A stretch of 64,000 nt of DNA from Ditylenchus dipsaci. Taxonomy: Eukaryota; Nematoda; Chromadorea; Rhabditida; Anguinidae. Shown one piece after another: positions 12,206-22,785 of the stretch; positions within the stretch are counted from its first letter, which is position 1, and each line of letters begins with the position of its first letter. Both the position numbers and the translations under genes were made by a program. The stretch is from positions 806,001-870,000 of the forward strand of contig SADC01001283.1 of the NCBI GenBank assembly GCA_004194705.1. The letters are read 5' to 3'. The notes beneath the pieces were generated by a model. That model worked only from the letters and a program-made list of their open reading frames with translations. It had not been told where the DNA came from and searched no databases.

Positions 12206-15200
12206 TTAATGTTTCAAAACCAATGCTGGTGTACATGGCAAAAGGTATCTGGCAAACAGCTCAAGCGCATTTAAGCTATGGAAGATGTTCAATTTACTTA
12301 ATGTTTCTGCAACAGGCGGTTTTCTTGAAGGGTTCGCATTTGGCACACTGATCACGCAGAAGTTGCTTCGTATTTTGGAACTAAAAGTCGGTAAATTTTC
12401 CGGTAAGCAGGCAAACAGCATGGATTCGAAGGGAACTTTATGCTCAGGTCTTCCAAATTCAACAATAGGCTTGTTTGTTGTGCAGACCTCAAAAGAGAAT
12501 GAAACTGAGCACTGTAAAACAAGTATTTTTATTACCTTAAGCCAGTGCCACAAAGCTATTTTTACAAGTCCCCAGCTTTTCAAGATTTCTTCTGTTTTTG
12601 GTGCACTGATGCTTTATTGGAGAGCCTAAAATAGATCGTCTAAATAATTTTCTCCAATAAACATCAATTGAACGTAAAAGTTGCGCTACCCCTATGTCGC
12701 GCTACCCTTGCTCTATATGCATTCGAGCGTTTTGGGAAAAAATATGCCTTGGTCTCCGAGCCGATTTTTAATTTTTTAATGAAAAAAATATTCCCAAATA
12801 TCTCAAAAACAATTTTTTACACTCTTATGTAGGTTAGGCTTAGCAAAGATAGGAAAGCGTACATCAGGACAGACATATTGGAATAAAATAGGCCTAAACT
12901 GCCAAGATAGTGGTGCTTCTCGTGTTCTTACACTCTGGCACTTTCAGCGTTAAAATTTTTGAAAGCAGGCTCTCTAAAAGCAGACTCTTAAACCAATTTC
13001 AGAAAATGTTAGAGGTTATGCCTGTAGTGCAGTGGATAAGTGGGCGATCTTTTATTTTTCCAGCTCACAGGCTCGATTCTTTTTAAATGCATTATTTATT
13101 TAATATTCTAGTTCTTGGCATTCGTTACCCTCAACCCACCTGGATAGTTTCTCAATTAAGTATTTTTTATTCAAGTTTTTTGAAGTGCATCCCCTATCAG
13201 AGAAGCGGTGCACTTCGGGGTGCACTTCAAGGTGGGCTGTCCTAATAACCCCTTTTGCCGGTTGGCCATATTTTGGCCAGTTGGAAATTTATCCAAAATA
13301 CGACTAATTGCTTACGTTCAGACATAATTTTTTAACAAGATAGAGAAAAAGTTGGCAAACATTTTAGTGATAAAAAGACTAAACAGAAGAGAAACAAAAA
13401 TTGCTAAAAATTGAACCAAAACTTGTATTTTTTGGCCGTTTTATATAACACAACTTTGTAACTTTCGTCGGTTAATAACCTAAAACACTATTCACAGTGT
13501 ACTTTTTTACTTATGCAATATGAAAGCACTATTCATGCAGATCACAATGCATTTTTACTTCCAAGTGTAGAAATATAAAAGTTATGTCTTTGAAGCAATT
13601 ATAATCGTGGCCATATTTTGGCCAACCGGCCAAAGCGGTGTTTTTCAAAAAACTATGTAAGACATTTATTTATCTATATATTGGCCGCTTTTTTACTTAC
13701 TCTTTTAGTGAATTCTTGTCCTGTTTACCACGTCATTGTTTTTTCAAACAAAAATTTATGCAAAAATTAATTCAGCCATAGTAGTAAACGATTTAGAAAC
13801 GGATTTTAAAAATCGGGCATTTCGTACGTTAGATGCAAGAAATGTAGGAAGAACTGCTCAGTCACGTGCAAAAGGTGTGAAATATCGCTTTACATCAAGT
13901 CTTTTTAAACTATTTTGGTGATTTGTATGAGATCGTTTACGAAACTGTAAAAAATTTGGAGCAACAGGAGCTAACCACACCACTCAATTTGAGCATAAAA
14001 GAACTATTTATTTAAGTAATGCATGAAAAATATGTCTTTCCTTATCGTTTGTAGCCATGGTTTGGTTGTACGTCTATAAAATAAATTATTTTCCTTATAC
14101 AGTCGACTCCCGATTTAGTGTACACCCCAAAAGTTCGTTCTCGCCCAGGGCCCGACACTTTTTTTACACCGATTTTCGAAATATTGTGTCAGTTCTGATT
14201 CGTCAGTCTAGTTGAAAATATCGCAAGGATTCCGATTTTGCCGATAGTTTCTAAAAAATACTTCACATTTGCATTTAGACCGGCAGCCCCGATTTAGTGT
14301 ACACCCTCTTTCAAATTTAGGTGTACACTTAATCGGGGGTTGCCGGTCTAAATGTAAATCTGAAGTATTTTTTAGAAACGATCGGCAAAATCGGAATCCT
14401 TGCGATATTTTCAGCTAGACTGACGAATCAGAACTGACACAATATTTCGAAAATCGGTGTAAAAAAAGTGTCGGGCCCTGGGCGGGAACGAACTTTTGGG
14501 GTGTACACTAAATCGGGAGTCGACTGTACTCATATTGAGTGGGGTGACTATACTCATATTGCCAAAAATTTAAAAAATTGTCTTCAAAATAGCGTCAGTT
14601 TTTAAATTGGCGCCATACTTTTACCGCTTTGAACCGGTTAGCCGAAATTTGGCCAATTCAGAATTTCACTTTCCTGCGATTTTTTTCGGCCATTTTTTTG
14701 CAGGATTTAGAGAAAATATTTTACCAGAAAAATCAACAGCGGAGACCAGGGCATATTTTTTCGGGATGGGTGCGAATGCTTATAGAGCTAAAACCTAATT
14801 ATTCATGAGCTTTTTTTGCAGGATTTTACGCAAACCGTGATTTCAATCTTATTTTTTGTCCCCCGCTTGCTTTACTAGGTGTTTCGGTCAAATAAAGGCC
14901 CATGTTTTAAACGATGTTGCTGTAAAAACATCTAAATAAATTTTATGGAATTTTTTTGTCGCAAAACGCTACTCTCTAAAAATTTCAATATTCGCGTATA
15001 TTCGCGAACATTCCTCGAATTCGTGCAAATATTCGGACTTTTCAATCTTCGCGCAAATTTCACAACTCTATCTCGCGATCATGCCCTGTGCATACGCCAT
15101 GATGAATGCACTTACTCTCATGGTCGTTTGCTTAAATAACATACCAAATACACACAAGTCCCCCTTGTCCAACATCGATGGGATAGGTAGCGAGGAGAGC

Positions 15201-16418
15201 ACATCATCGGTATCCACGCACAAATAGCTACAAAAGAATTCATTTGTATAAGTTGACACATGCGAGTAAACCAGGTCTCCCAACTCGAATTATCAAAAAT
15301 CAGACAGGTTCGAAAAAAAAACAAATTTTGCAACTAAAAATCAAATTTTGAGAGAACTTCTGTGTCCAAAATCAACCTTTTCTTAATAATCAACCCAAAT
15401 GGCAGCCCTGCAGTAAACTAACCTCTTCTTGCGCTTTACACTTTTGTTTAGCCATGGAGGATCAGCAATGATTAAGTCGTATTTCATTTCGCCTAAATTC
15501 TCAATCAAATAATTAAGTGTAACGGAAAAAGACGAAAAAGTTACGATGTAGGAAGTGCCGAATCATACTGATGTCACCCGTCAGAAAAGTGCTATTGGCC
15601 GGAATGATGTATTTTCTTGAGGAATCCTTGTTTTTGAGCATAAGATTCTTCATAACTGAGTTGGTGTAGAGTATCGGCTCATCCAAGACCACTTCTATGG
15701 ACCTAAAATATTGATGGTTTCAAAGGCACTCGCATCGCCCTCCATCCCTCCCCCCAACCCGACGTTTAATTAATTTATCACAACAGGACCCTCAGGATCA
15801 ATATTCACACATTCGTAGCTTGTTTATTGCTTACCTTTCATCCAGCTGGCAAGTATCTAAACTTGCGGAGTCCTTCATGACATTTTCAAAAAATGGAGCA
15901 CCCTTTACTGCACTACGAGCTGCCAAATTGTTGCTCCAACCATAAAAATCATCGCTATCCGCAGCAGCTATTTTATTATTTTGGTCTAATCGAGAGTCAT
16001 CATGGCAGGCTTTGAGGAATTGATCATATACCGAGGAGACAAAGGCAGAATTCTAAACAACAAAACTTCTCAACCCGTAGTTTGAATACATGATTATTAA
16101 GTGAACAGACAGCTAGATACCTCAAATAAGAAGCATTTCGGTGGTGCTGGCCGCTTCTTGGACTTTGACTTGCTTTTAGATGCTGACTTAGCTTTCGCCT
16201 GAGAGTCCATCAAAACTGGTCTGGAACATTATAGAAAACTTCTTTGGGCTTGAATCTGTGGTAGCTCGATCAACATAGTTGGATTGAAAAGTATTTTAAT
16301 ATGAAAATCACCTGGATGCATCGTCAGCGTAAAGCGCTTGGTAGAATTTCAATTCATCAATGAAAACGAACGACTCTGTGACTAGCTTGATCATTTCGAA
16401 CCACCCGGAGTTGAGAAG
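12206..16418 (-). CDS. METTL4: METTL4/DAMT-1-like N6-adenine methyltransferase
   Basis: MT-A70-family methyltransferase, adding methyl groups to the N6 of adenine in nucleic acid using SAM. Exons by eye: 16312-16418, 16121-16220, 15835-16052, 15545-15702, 15423-15492, about 15112-15227, about 12536-12591 and 12206-12487. Phases match at all junctions but the last two, where the split is ambiguous. About 368 residues follow the first recognised exon. Seen in order: NSGWFEMIKLV near the N terminus, a K/S-rich stretch with KKRPAPPK, NSTFLTGDI, the catalytic IADPPW then NKSVKR (about 15440-15470), SSLPIPSM, LWHWLK, EHKVPFESM, ISVPN then RKPPVAE, and ALELFARYL near the C terminus. All fall where the METTL4 family has them. 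Small introns are 48-68 nt, with one of 92 nt; one intron is about 2.5 kb. The start codon was not found: the first exon begins at an acceptor, so a short upstream exon or trans-splicing is likely. Confidence 0.92.
13013..13085 (+). repeat. tRNA-derived relic (SINE-like)
   Basis: TAGTGCAGTGGATAAGTG resembles a tRNA A box and AGGCTCGATTCT a B box, spaced as in tRNA genes, followed by TTTTT. The acceptor arms do not pair, so it is not a functional tRNA. Confidence 0.45.
13253..13645. repeat. inverted-repeat element with GGCCATATTTTGGCC ends
   Basis: TTTTGCCGGTTGGCCATATT at the left is matched inverted by GGCCATATTTTGGCCAACCGG at about 13611-13632. The interior has no coding signal. Confidence 0.65.
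14100..14526. mobile_element. palindromic MITE, TA target, CAGTCGACTCCCG ends
   Basis: CAGTCGACTCCCGATTTAGT is mirrored exactly at the right end and TA flanks both sides. A second copy of the GATTTAGTGTACACC phrase lies at the centre (about 14290). The inner arms CCCCAAAAGTTCGTTC and CCGACACTTTTTTTAC match the MITE at 8366-8783, although the outer ends differ. Confidence 0.9.
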
Positions 16419-16644
16419 CTAAAAATTATGGAGTAAGTGGTATTAGTGATGCACAATTTTTCAACGTTGCTACTGATTAGTAAATTTTTAGGGTTTTCGT
16501 CTAAGGAGGTATACGGGCAGGAGAAATTGGGGAAAAACATATAGGGAAAATCCTTGTCGTTATTCGGCAAATATATACGCATACCCGGTATTAAAGGAAG
16601 ATGGGTAAGAAGTTACCGGTCAACCAAGCCAAAATAAATAGCAT

Positions 16645-16726
16645 GTCACCTGGGATCGAACCTGCAACATTATTTTGGGCCGAAAAACGCGAACGCTTAC
16701 GCACTGCGCCATGGAAGCCACTTTTT
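16645..16726 (-). repeat. tRNA-derived relic
   Basis: On the minus strand TGGCGCAGTGCGTAAGCG resembles an A box and CAGGTTCGATCCC a B box, at tRNA-like spacing. Acceptor and T stems do not pair well, so this is a SINE head or tRNA pseudogene. Confidence 0.5.
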
Positions 16727-16744
16727 CAAACCTAAATGGCTTCC

Positions 16745-18675
16745 CCCCTTTTAAGGCCTCAAACACAATGAGGAGTCTGTTTGCGGATGCTAAATCAGAT
16801 TTGTAACTCGGAAAAGGCCATAACTTTTTTTTCCAATTTTGCAAAAATTATATTTTAGTGCTATCTTGTAGCTAAGATTCAGGGCTCAGAGTGGGCAAAG
16901 ATCAGATCAGATCAGATCAGTTCAGATCAGATCAGTTCAGATCAGATCAGATCGCCGAAGATCAGATCAGATCAAGATCAGATCAGATCAGATCAGATCG
17001 GCATAATATTTTTTTCTTTAATTTAGTCAAATTTCACACTCTAAGTCAAAATTTTACGGCGAAACGTATTTTATACAAAGTTGAAAGAAGATCAGATCTA
17101 TTTAGATCAGATCAGTTCAGATCGGGTCAGATCGGGTCAGATCGGCTGAGATCGGCTTACATTTTTTTCTTTAATTTTGTCAAATTTCACACTTTGAGTC
17201 AAAATTTTACGGCGAAACGTATTTACAGTCAAAAAGAAAGGTTTATTGTGTTTTTAACTACATATTTAATTACAATTTTTGTCGGTAGATTTTTTTCGGC
17301 TGGAAAAACTTTTCATTCGGACACTGGATTCGTGTTCAGCATGGTCTTCATAAAGTAAGCTTCTTTTGAAATTTCAGAGTCACTGTCAAATTTTGAATTT
17401 CGTTCAAGATAATTAACATTTGAATTTAAATTTCAATCTTTATTGTCTTGAGCGGAAATCAAAATTTGACGGGGACTCTGAAATTTTGAAAGAAGTTTTA
17501 TAAGCAAATCGACCACGCTGAACACGAATGCAGTGTCAGAATCAAAAGTTTTCCCGGCGGAAAAAAAAGTATAAAAAATTTGTGTCACAACTTATATATT
17601 CATTTTGCACATTTGTCATAACTTGACAATAAACTATAGTTGCATTCAAAGCCAAAATGACAGTGACATTCTGCTCTTTGTTTTTGTTTTGATTATTCAG
17701 CTATATTTTATCTCTGCACAAAGTTTTTTGCTCGTAGAAAGTAAGAATGGAGCGTTTGAAAATCGCTACTCCAATAAACAAGTGGTGATTTATCTAAACC
17801 TTCAAATCGAAAGAGTCAATGGTTAGTATTTTCAAAAAGCTAATTTCTGGGCGGTCATTTTGGTATATTATGAGCGTGGGTGTAGTATGACCATCATGGC
17901 GCATTAATTGAGAACCTGTGGGTACCCAGCTGGATTTTGACCCTGCACAATGTGTTACCTCCCGGAGCCTTTTACACCTACTTCATCAATGATTGAAGCA
18001 AAAAGGAGCCCCGCCATCGTGTTCACCGGGAAATTCTGCACAGTGATCAACAACCGATCTGAACTGATCTGACCCGATCTGACCCGATCTGACCCGATCT
18101 GACCCGATCTGACCCGATCTGACCTGATCTGACCCGATCTGAACTGATCTGATCTAAATCGATCTGATCTTTTCCCAACTCTGTGTAAAAACGTTTCGCC
18201 GCTAAATTTTGACTTAAAGTGTCAAATTTGACAAAATTAAAGAAAAAAAATATTATGCCGATCTGATCTGATCTTGATCTGATCTGATCTGATCTTCGGC
18301 GATCTGATCTGAACTGATCTGATCTGAACTGATCTGATCTGAACTGATCTGATCTTTGCCCACGTCTGTCAGGGCTACCAGATGAGAATTTATAAAATAG
18401 ATGTCCTTCAAGAATTAAAATAAAAATTAAGACTCGACTAAGACTCCTGACCAAAATTTGAGTCAGGAGTCTTGGCGGAGTCTTACATTTTTATTTTAAT
18501 TCTTTGAAGGACATCTATTTTATAAAATTCTCATCTGGTAGCCCTGAATCTTAGCTACAAGATAGCACTAAAATAATAATTTTTTAAAAAATTGGAAAAA
18601 AAGTTATGGCCTTTTCCGAGTTACAATCTGATTTAGCATCCGCAAACAGACTCCTCATTGTGTTTGAGGCCTAAA
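16745..18675. mobile_element. 1.9-kb inverted-repeat element with AGATC arrays
   Basis: The outer arms, about 135 bp at 16745-16885 (AAGGCCTCAAACACAATGAG to GCTAAGATTCAGGGCT), are inverted at 18541-18675. Inside each arm is an array of GATCA/AGATC units (16891-17155 and 18053-18358). The middle has two further dyads: 17300-17570 (centre near 17430) and 18372-18545. Long open frames made of R, S, D and Q are repeat artefacts. No transposase is seen. Confidence 0.8.
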
Positions 18676-18909
18676 GGGGCATGCTCACCTATTTTCGAAT
18701 TTGTCCCCGCCAATTCAATTTTTTTCCTAATCATTGAACTTATATGCAGATTTTTCAGCTTGGTTTTTAACAAAACAAGGCCTAGAGTTTTATTTTAGGT
18801 GTACTTTTGTTAGAAACCAAGTTGAAAAATTCTACAGAAGTTCAATGATTCGGGAAAAATTTTGAATTGGCGGGGACAAATTTTGCCTTAGGCGAGCATG
18901 CCCCTTTAA
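18674..18909. mobile_element. fold-back MITE, AAAGGGGCATGC ends
   Basis: Left AAAGGGGCATGCTC and right GCATGCCCCTTTAA mirror each other; the right side ends in TTAA. The interior (CCCGCCAATTCA, CCTAATCATTGAAC, GTTTTTAACAAAACAAGGCC) is the same family as 40900-41075 and 55690-55885. Confidence 0.75.
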
Positions 18910-18937
18910 AGAGCATGCTCGCCGCCGGCACTAGGTC

Positions 18938-19026
18938 ATTTCGTCCCCGTCATTTCGTCCCGGTTATTTCATCCCCCGATCATTTCGTCCCCCGGCCTTT
19001 TCGTCCCCGGTCATTTCGTCCCCAAA
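18938..19026. repeat. minisatellite, CATTTCGTCCCC units
   Basis: Five to six copies of a 15-16 bp unit around CATTTCGTCCCCGGT. Confidence 0.85.
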
Positions 19027-19029
19027 AAC

Positions 19030-20448
19030 CGCCAATTTGAAATTTCAAAACAGGTTTAAATCCTGGTGATAGCAAACAATTTTTCTAACTTAAAATTGTG
19101 TCAGGAATTGTGTTTTAGGACTGAAATTGTAATTTACCCACCCCAACTCTATACATAGGGTAGGTGCCTCCTGGTCAGGTGAATATACACCTGGATGGCC
19201 TGAAAAATCAAAATTTAGTTCAAATTCATAACAAACCTTTTTATTGACTTAAAGGGGGGGGGGAAAACTTATATACGCATCGCCTTTTGTCGAAAGTTCT
19301 AGTCCCTCTGGGGGTGTTTTAATTCAATTTTTTAGTAAGTTTTTCGACTTTTAGGTCCAAAAATCATCGAGCAATCGATTGCAACCATTTCCAGCACTGC
19401 TTTGCTGTCAGTAACTGCCTCAATTTTGCGATTTTTGGCAAATGACCACCAAAATTAGTGGAAACCAGCCAAAATGATGCGTATTTACTAATATAGCCTG
19501 AGCCTCCACTGATTTTATTTATTTGTCCACGCGTTTAGTGACTTTCTAGACACAGATTTTCATGGGGAACAAGATAGAAATTATTTCACACCAAAATCAC
19601 TTCAAAAACAAGAATTCGATTAAAAATTCGAGTCGAACAATTTTCGGCTTCAAAACAGCAATAATTACTAAATAAAAATCCTTTTCGTCCGAAATAATCG
19701 AAAACTACTTTTTTGAATGCACCTTCTCTGAAAATTGCATATCATTCCAGGCTTGGTCCAGGTGACAGACAGAACTGGTATATATACGACAGGAGCAAGG
19801 TTTTGAACTCGTACTTCGTATTCGTAGTACGATTATGGGACGAGAAGTTGGAAAAAGCAGTACGAGGAGCTCAAAAAGCAAGTATGAGACGAGTACGACT
19901 ATCAATAACCACAATGCGTGGTAGTAAATGAACGAGGCCAGGGCCAGGTAGCCCAACCTTTGAGGCCTGGTGGCCCTAAAACGTAGTAAAGGTGGCCTCT
20001 TTTTTAAGGCCACTTTGCCTGGGCTACTTGGCCCTGTCATAGCACCCAAATCATTTTGGTGCTTTGATACTTTTTCGGTACTTGTTGTCTTCGGACAGCG
20101 CATTTTGTATTGTTTTGTAAATCATTTTTTAACGACTCCTGAGCAATTTTTATATGCTTTAAACAACAAGAATATGTTTCTGACCCTTTTCTACATAAAA
20201 ATCGGTTTTTATTTATTTTTTTCTTACCAAATTTTGACTAAAACCTTGATTTGCTTTGGTCCTCCAGGGCAAAAAGAAAAATTTTGGGTCAAAAAAATTT
20301 TTGTTGAAAAAACCGACTCTTTTGTGTCATCTTGTAGCTGAGATTCATGGCTAATAAATAAGCTATTGGTCGAGTTTAGTATGAATGAAAAACGTTGAAA
20401 AAAATTCAACAATCTTGACTCATAATCCTCACTCCGGGCGAGGTATCG
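19030..20448. other. intergenic, small dyads only
   Basis: Contains GTACGAGTACGA-type repeats near 19810-19880 and a dyad near 19930-20035 (CCAGGTAGCCC against GGGCTACTTGGCC). No gene is recognised. Confidence 0.45.
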
Positions 20449-20615
20449 CTAGCAACCATAGTTGCACGGGCGCCGGCGCTCCCCGGCGCCGCACAATTTT
20501 ACCTTAGAGAGTGCGCCGGCGCCGAAAAATTCCAAGGTCGCGTCCGCGCCCATTTTGTAAAATTTTTTTTCGTAAGTATACGTCCTGCGAAAATGTTCAA
20601 TATTTTGCTCAAAAC

Positions 20616-22542
20616 CAGTGTTTTCAAAAATGGAATGGAAATGCAATATTCCATGCAAAAATGGATTCCATTCCACCCTCAAAATGGAATGGAATTTAAA
20701 TTCCATTCCATTTGAAGGTGGAATGGAATTCAAATTCCATTTCCATAATGGAATATGGAATATTCCATTCCATTTTTCCAATGGTGTATTTCATTTCCAT
20801 TCCAATTTAAAAATAGAATGGAACCACTTCATTCCGTTCTGTAATCTATTCTATCCATACATATTTCTCTACGTATTCCATAGAAGGGTTATGATTAAGT
20901 AGGATAACTCGACATTCAGTATTATTTAGCTGCTCTGGTACTATTTCGGTTACTGTATCACCTCTCACCTTAAACAAATACACTTTTCGCATATCATACT
21001 CGCTCATCATTTTCAATGTTTTATTCAATATCTTTCACAAAACTATTACAATGTACAACTAATTGGGAATTCAGAAGCAGAAATTGTGTCTTGTTGCGGT
21101 GTTAGGATCCAAGGCAGTTGCAACCAGAAAGAGGGTCAAAGTTCACATTGTTGATATCGAATATTCTCTTAAACCGATCTTCTAATAGGCTCAACAAGGC
21201 ATATCCTAACTCTGCATTGTTAAGGATTCCTGAATAATATGACAAATTAGTTAATTAATACCGAAGAAAAACAAACTTTCGATTTCTTCTTTGAAAGCAT
21301 TGACCATATTGCTTCCGCCATCAGTAACCACTTTGTACATCTGCTTGAGTGAAAGGCCGTAATCTGCCGGAATCTGTTCGACTTCACGGCGCACCATAGC
21401 ACCAGTATGAGATCCACTCAACTTGCTCAATCCAAGAAAATAACGCTTGAGCACTGAATTAGTGGCACAATAATGAAGTGTTACCTCTTTAAGAACCTCA
21501 TGACTTATTTGAATTAAGAGAACACAAAAAAACGTAATTTACAAGGTATGAATTCTGTAGAGCACTGTCGCACCAAATATCACAGGTGATAGAACATCTT
21601 TAAGCCTTCGAATTTTCTGCGCAATAGCTTTTTAGTGCTGTCAAATTTATCCAAAACAGATTTTAGTGTGCAGCGAAGCTTGATGGAAACTGAACAGCGA
21701 TAAAAAATATCGTCAAAAATTAGCGAGAAAACTACCGCAAAGTTGGGATTGAGCTCATGAAATAGCTTACGCACCAAAGGATTCAGAAAGCTGTTTATTG
21801 AGATTGCTGGAACTGCCATGACTGCAGCTAAAGCCCTTCGAATCTTGGAATTTCTAAAAAGCAAGAATAGCATATAATAGTCAGCAAAAGCACAAACTTG
21901 TTGTTAGAATACGGTTCCGTTGTGATATTTTTCCGCCTCTACTCTCTAGACATATGCTTCGAATTCTGATGACGACTAATCGATGTAGCATCCGGATTAG
22001 TAATAACCTGCACAAAACTTAATATTCATAATAAAGTGTTAGCAGTCTTACCTTAGAACATTCTTTGCATTTTACGATCTTCTCGCCGAATTCATCTGTA
22101 AGCTCATCGACTGTAATCCAGACTTGAGACCGCTTCTTTGCTGAAGACTGACCAGGGGAAATTTCTGCACTCATTTTGAAAGCTTATAAAGAGCAGTGAC
22201 AATTCAGCAACCAATAAACAACTGCATATCCATTAGAAAAAGTAATAGATCCATTTCATTGAAAATATAACGGAATATGGAGTAGTTCCATCCACTAAAA
22301 ATGGAATGGAATATTCCATTATGGAATGGAATGGAATTCCATTCACCCTCGAAATGGAATGGAATTTAAATTTCATTCATTTTCAAGACAAAATGGAATA
22401 GAATTCAAATTCCATTCCATTTTGTCCCGAAAATAGAATGGAATCCGCATTCCATTCCATTTTGAAGGTGGAATGGAATTCCATTCCATTTCCATAATGG
22501 AATATGGAATATTCATTTTCCATTCCATTTTTGAAAACACTG
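20616..22542 (-). mobile_element. inner hAT element with BED-finger transposase remains
   Basis: CAGTGTTTTCAAAAATGG is the terminal inverted repeat, exact at both ends. The 8-bp target duplication CTCAAAAC lies at 20608-20615 and 22543-22550. Subterminal arms are made of GGAATGGAATTCCATTCC-like repeats. The element sits inside the outer hAT-type element at 20457-22777. Confidence 0.92.
21240..22174 (-). pseudogene. hAT transposase, BED zinc finger, incomplete
   Basis: The first exon 22052-22174 starts MSAEISPGQSS and ends KCKECSK at a GTAAGA donor. The next starts at 22007 with ITNPDATSISRHQNSKH; together these give the C..C...H...H pattern of a BED DNA-binding finger. Further on, an exon (about 21580-21850) reads ALAAVMAVPAISINSFLNPL then ELNPNFAVVF, as in the region before the hAT catalytic domain. 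Another (about 21251-21450) reads LGLSKLSGSHTGAMV then VVTDGGSNMVNAF, the GLS/TDNASNM block with the second catalytic Asp. The C-terminal dimerisation domain is not seen, so it is probably an internally deleted, non-functional copy. Confidence 0.82.
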
Positions 22543-22785
22543 CTCAAAACGCAAATTTTATTTACTTTCATAACATTTTCAAAATAATTTAAATAATTCA
22601 AAATAATAGCAAAATAATTTAAAAGTTTTTGAAAAAATACGTCATTTTTTAATGACGGCACCAGCAATGGCGCCGGTTCGGCAACCGAAAAATTTTACCA
22701 AAATCACGGCGCCGGCGCCAGCGCCGAAGATTTTTAAAATCGGCGCCAGCGCCGATTTTTTTGGCCGTGTAACTATGCTAGCAAC

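Larger units (their letters stand above)
12592..15111. other. large METTL4 intron filled with repeats
   Basis: Between the exons ending LFKQTTMR and starting at KSWGL. It holds a tRNA-like relic (13013-13085), an inverted-repeat element (13253-13645) and a palindromic MITE (14100-14526). No exon was recognised in it. Confidence 0.7.
20457..22777. mobile_element. outer hAT-type element with GGCGCC-rich arms
   Basis: CATAGTTGCACGG at the left is mirrored by CCGTGTAACTATG at the right (two mismatches or fewer). The 8-bp target duplication CTAGCAAC is present at 20449-20456 and 22778-22785. GCGCCGGCGC blocks fill both subterminal regions. Its interior is interrupted by a second hAT element. Eight-base duplications are typical of hAT elements; the outer element has no coding sequence of its own. 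Confidence 0.88.

Noticed and set aside
12285..12629. Plus-strand open frame of 114 codons
   Set aside because: Antisense to the last METTL4 exons.
16391..16582. Minus open frame starting MRIYLPNNDKDF as a first METTL4 exon
   Set aside because: It overlaps the first recognised exon in another frame and shows no family similarity; there is no donor joining it.
16891..18454. Open frames reading RSDQ repeats on both strands
   Set aside because: Translation of AGATC arrays inside an inverted-repeat element; no independent coding evidence.
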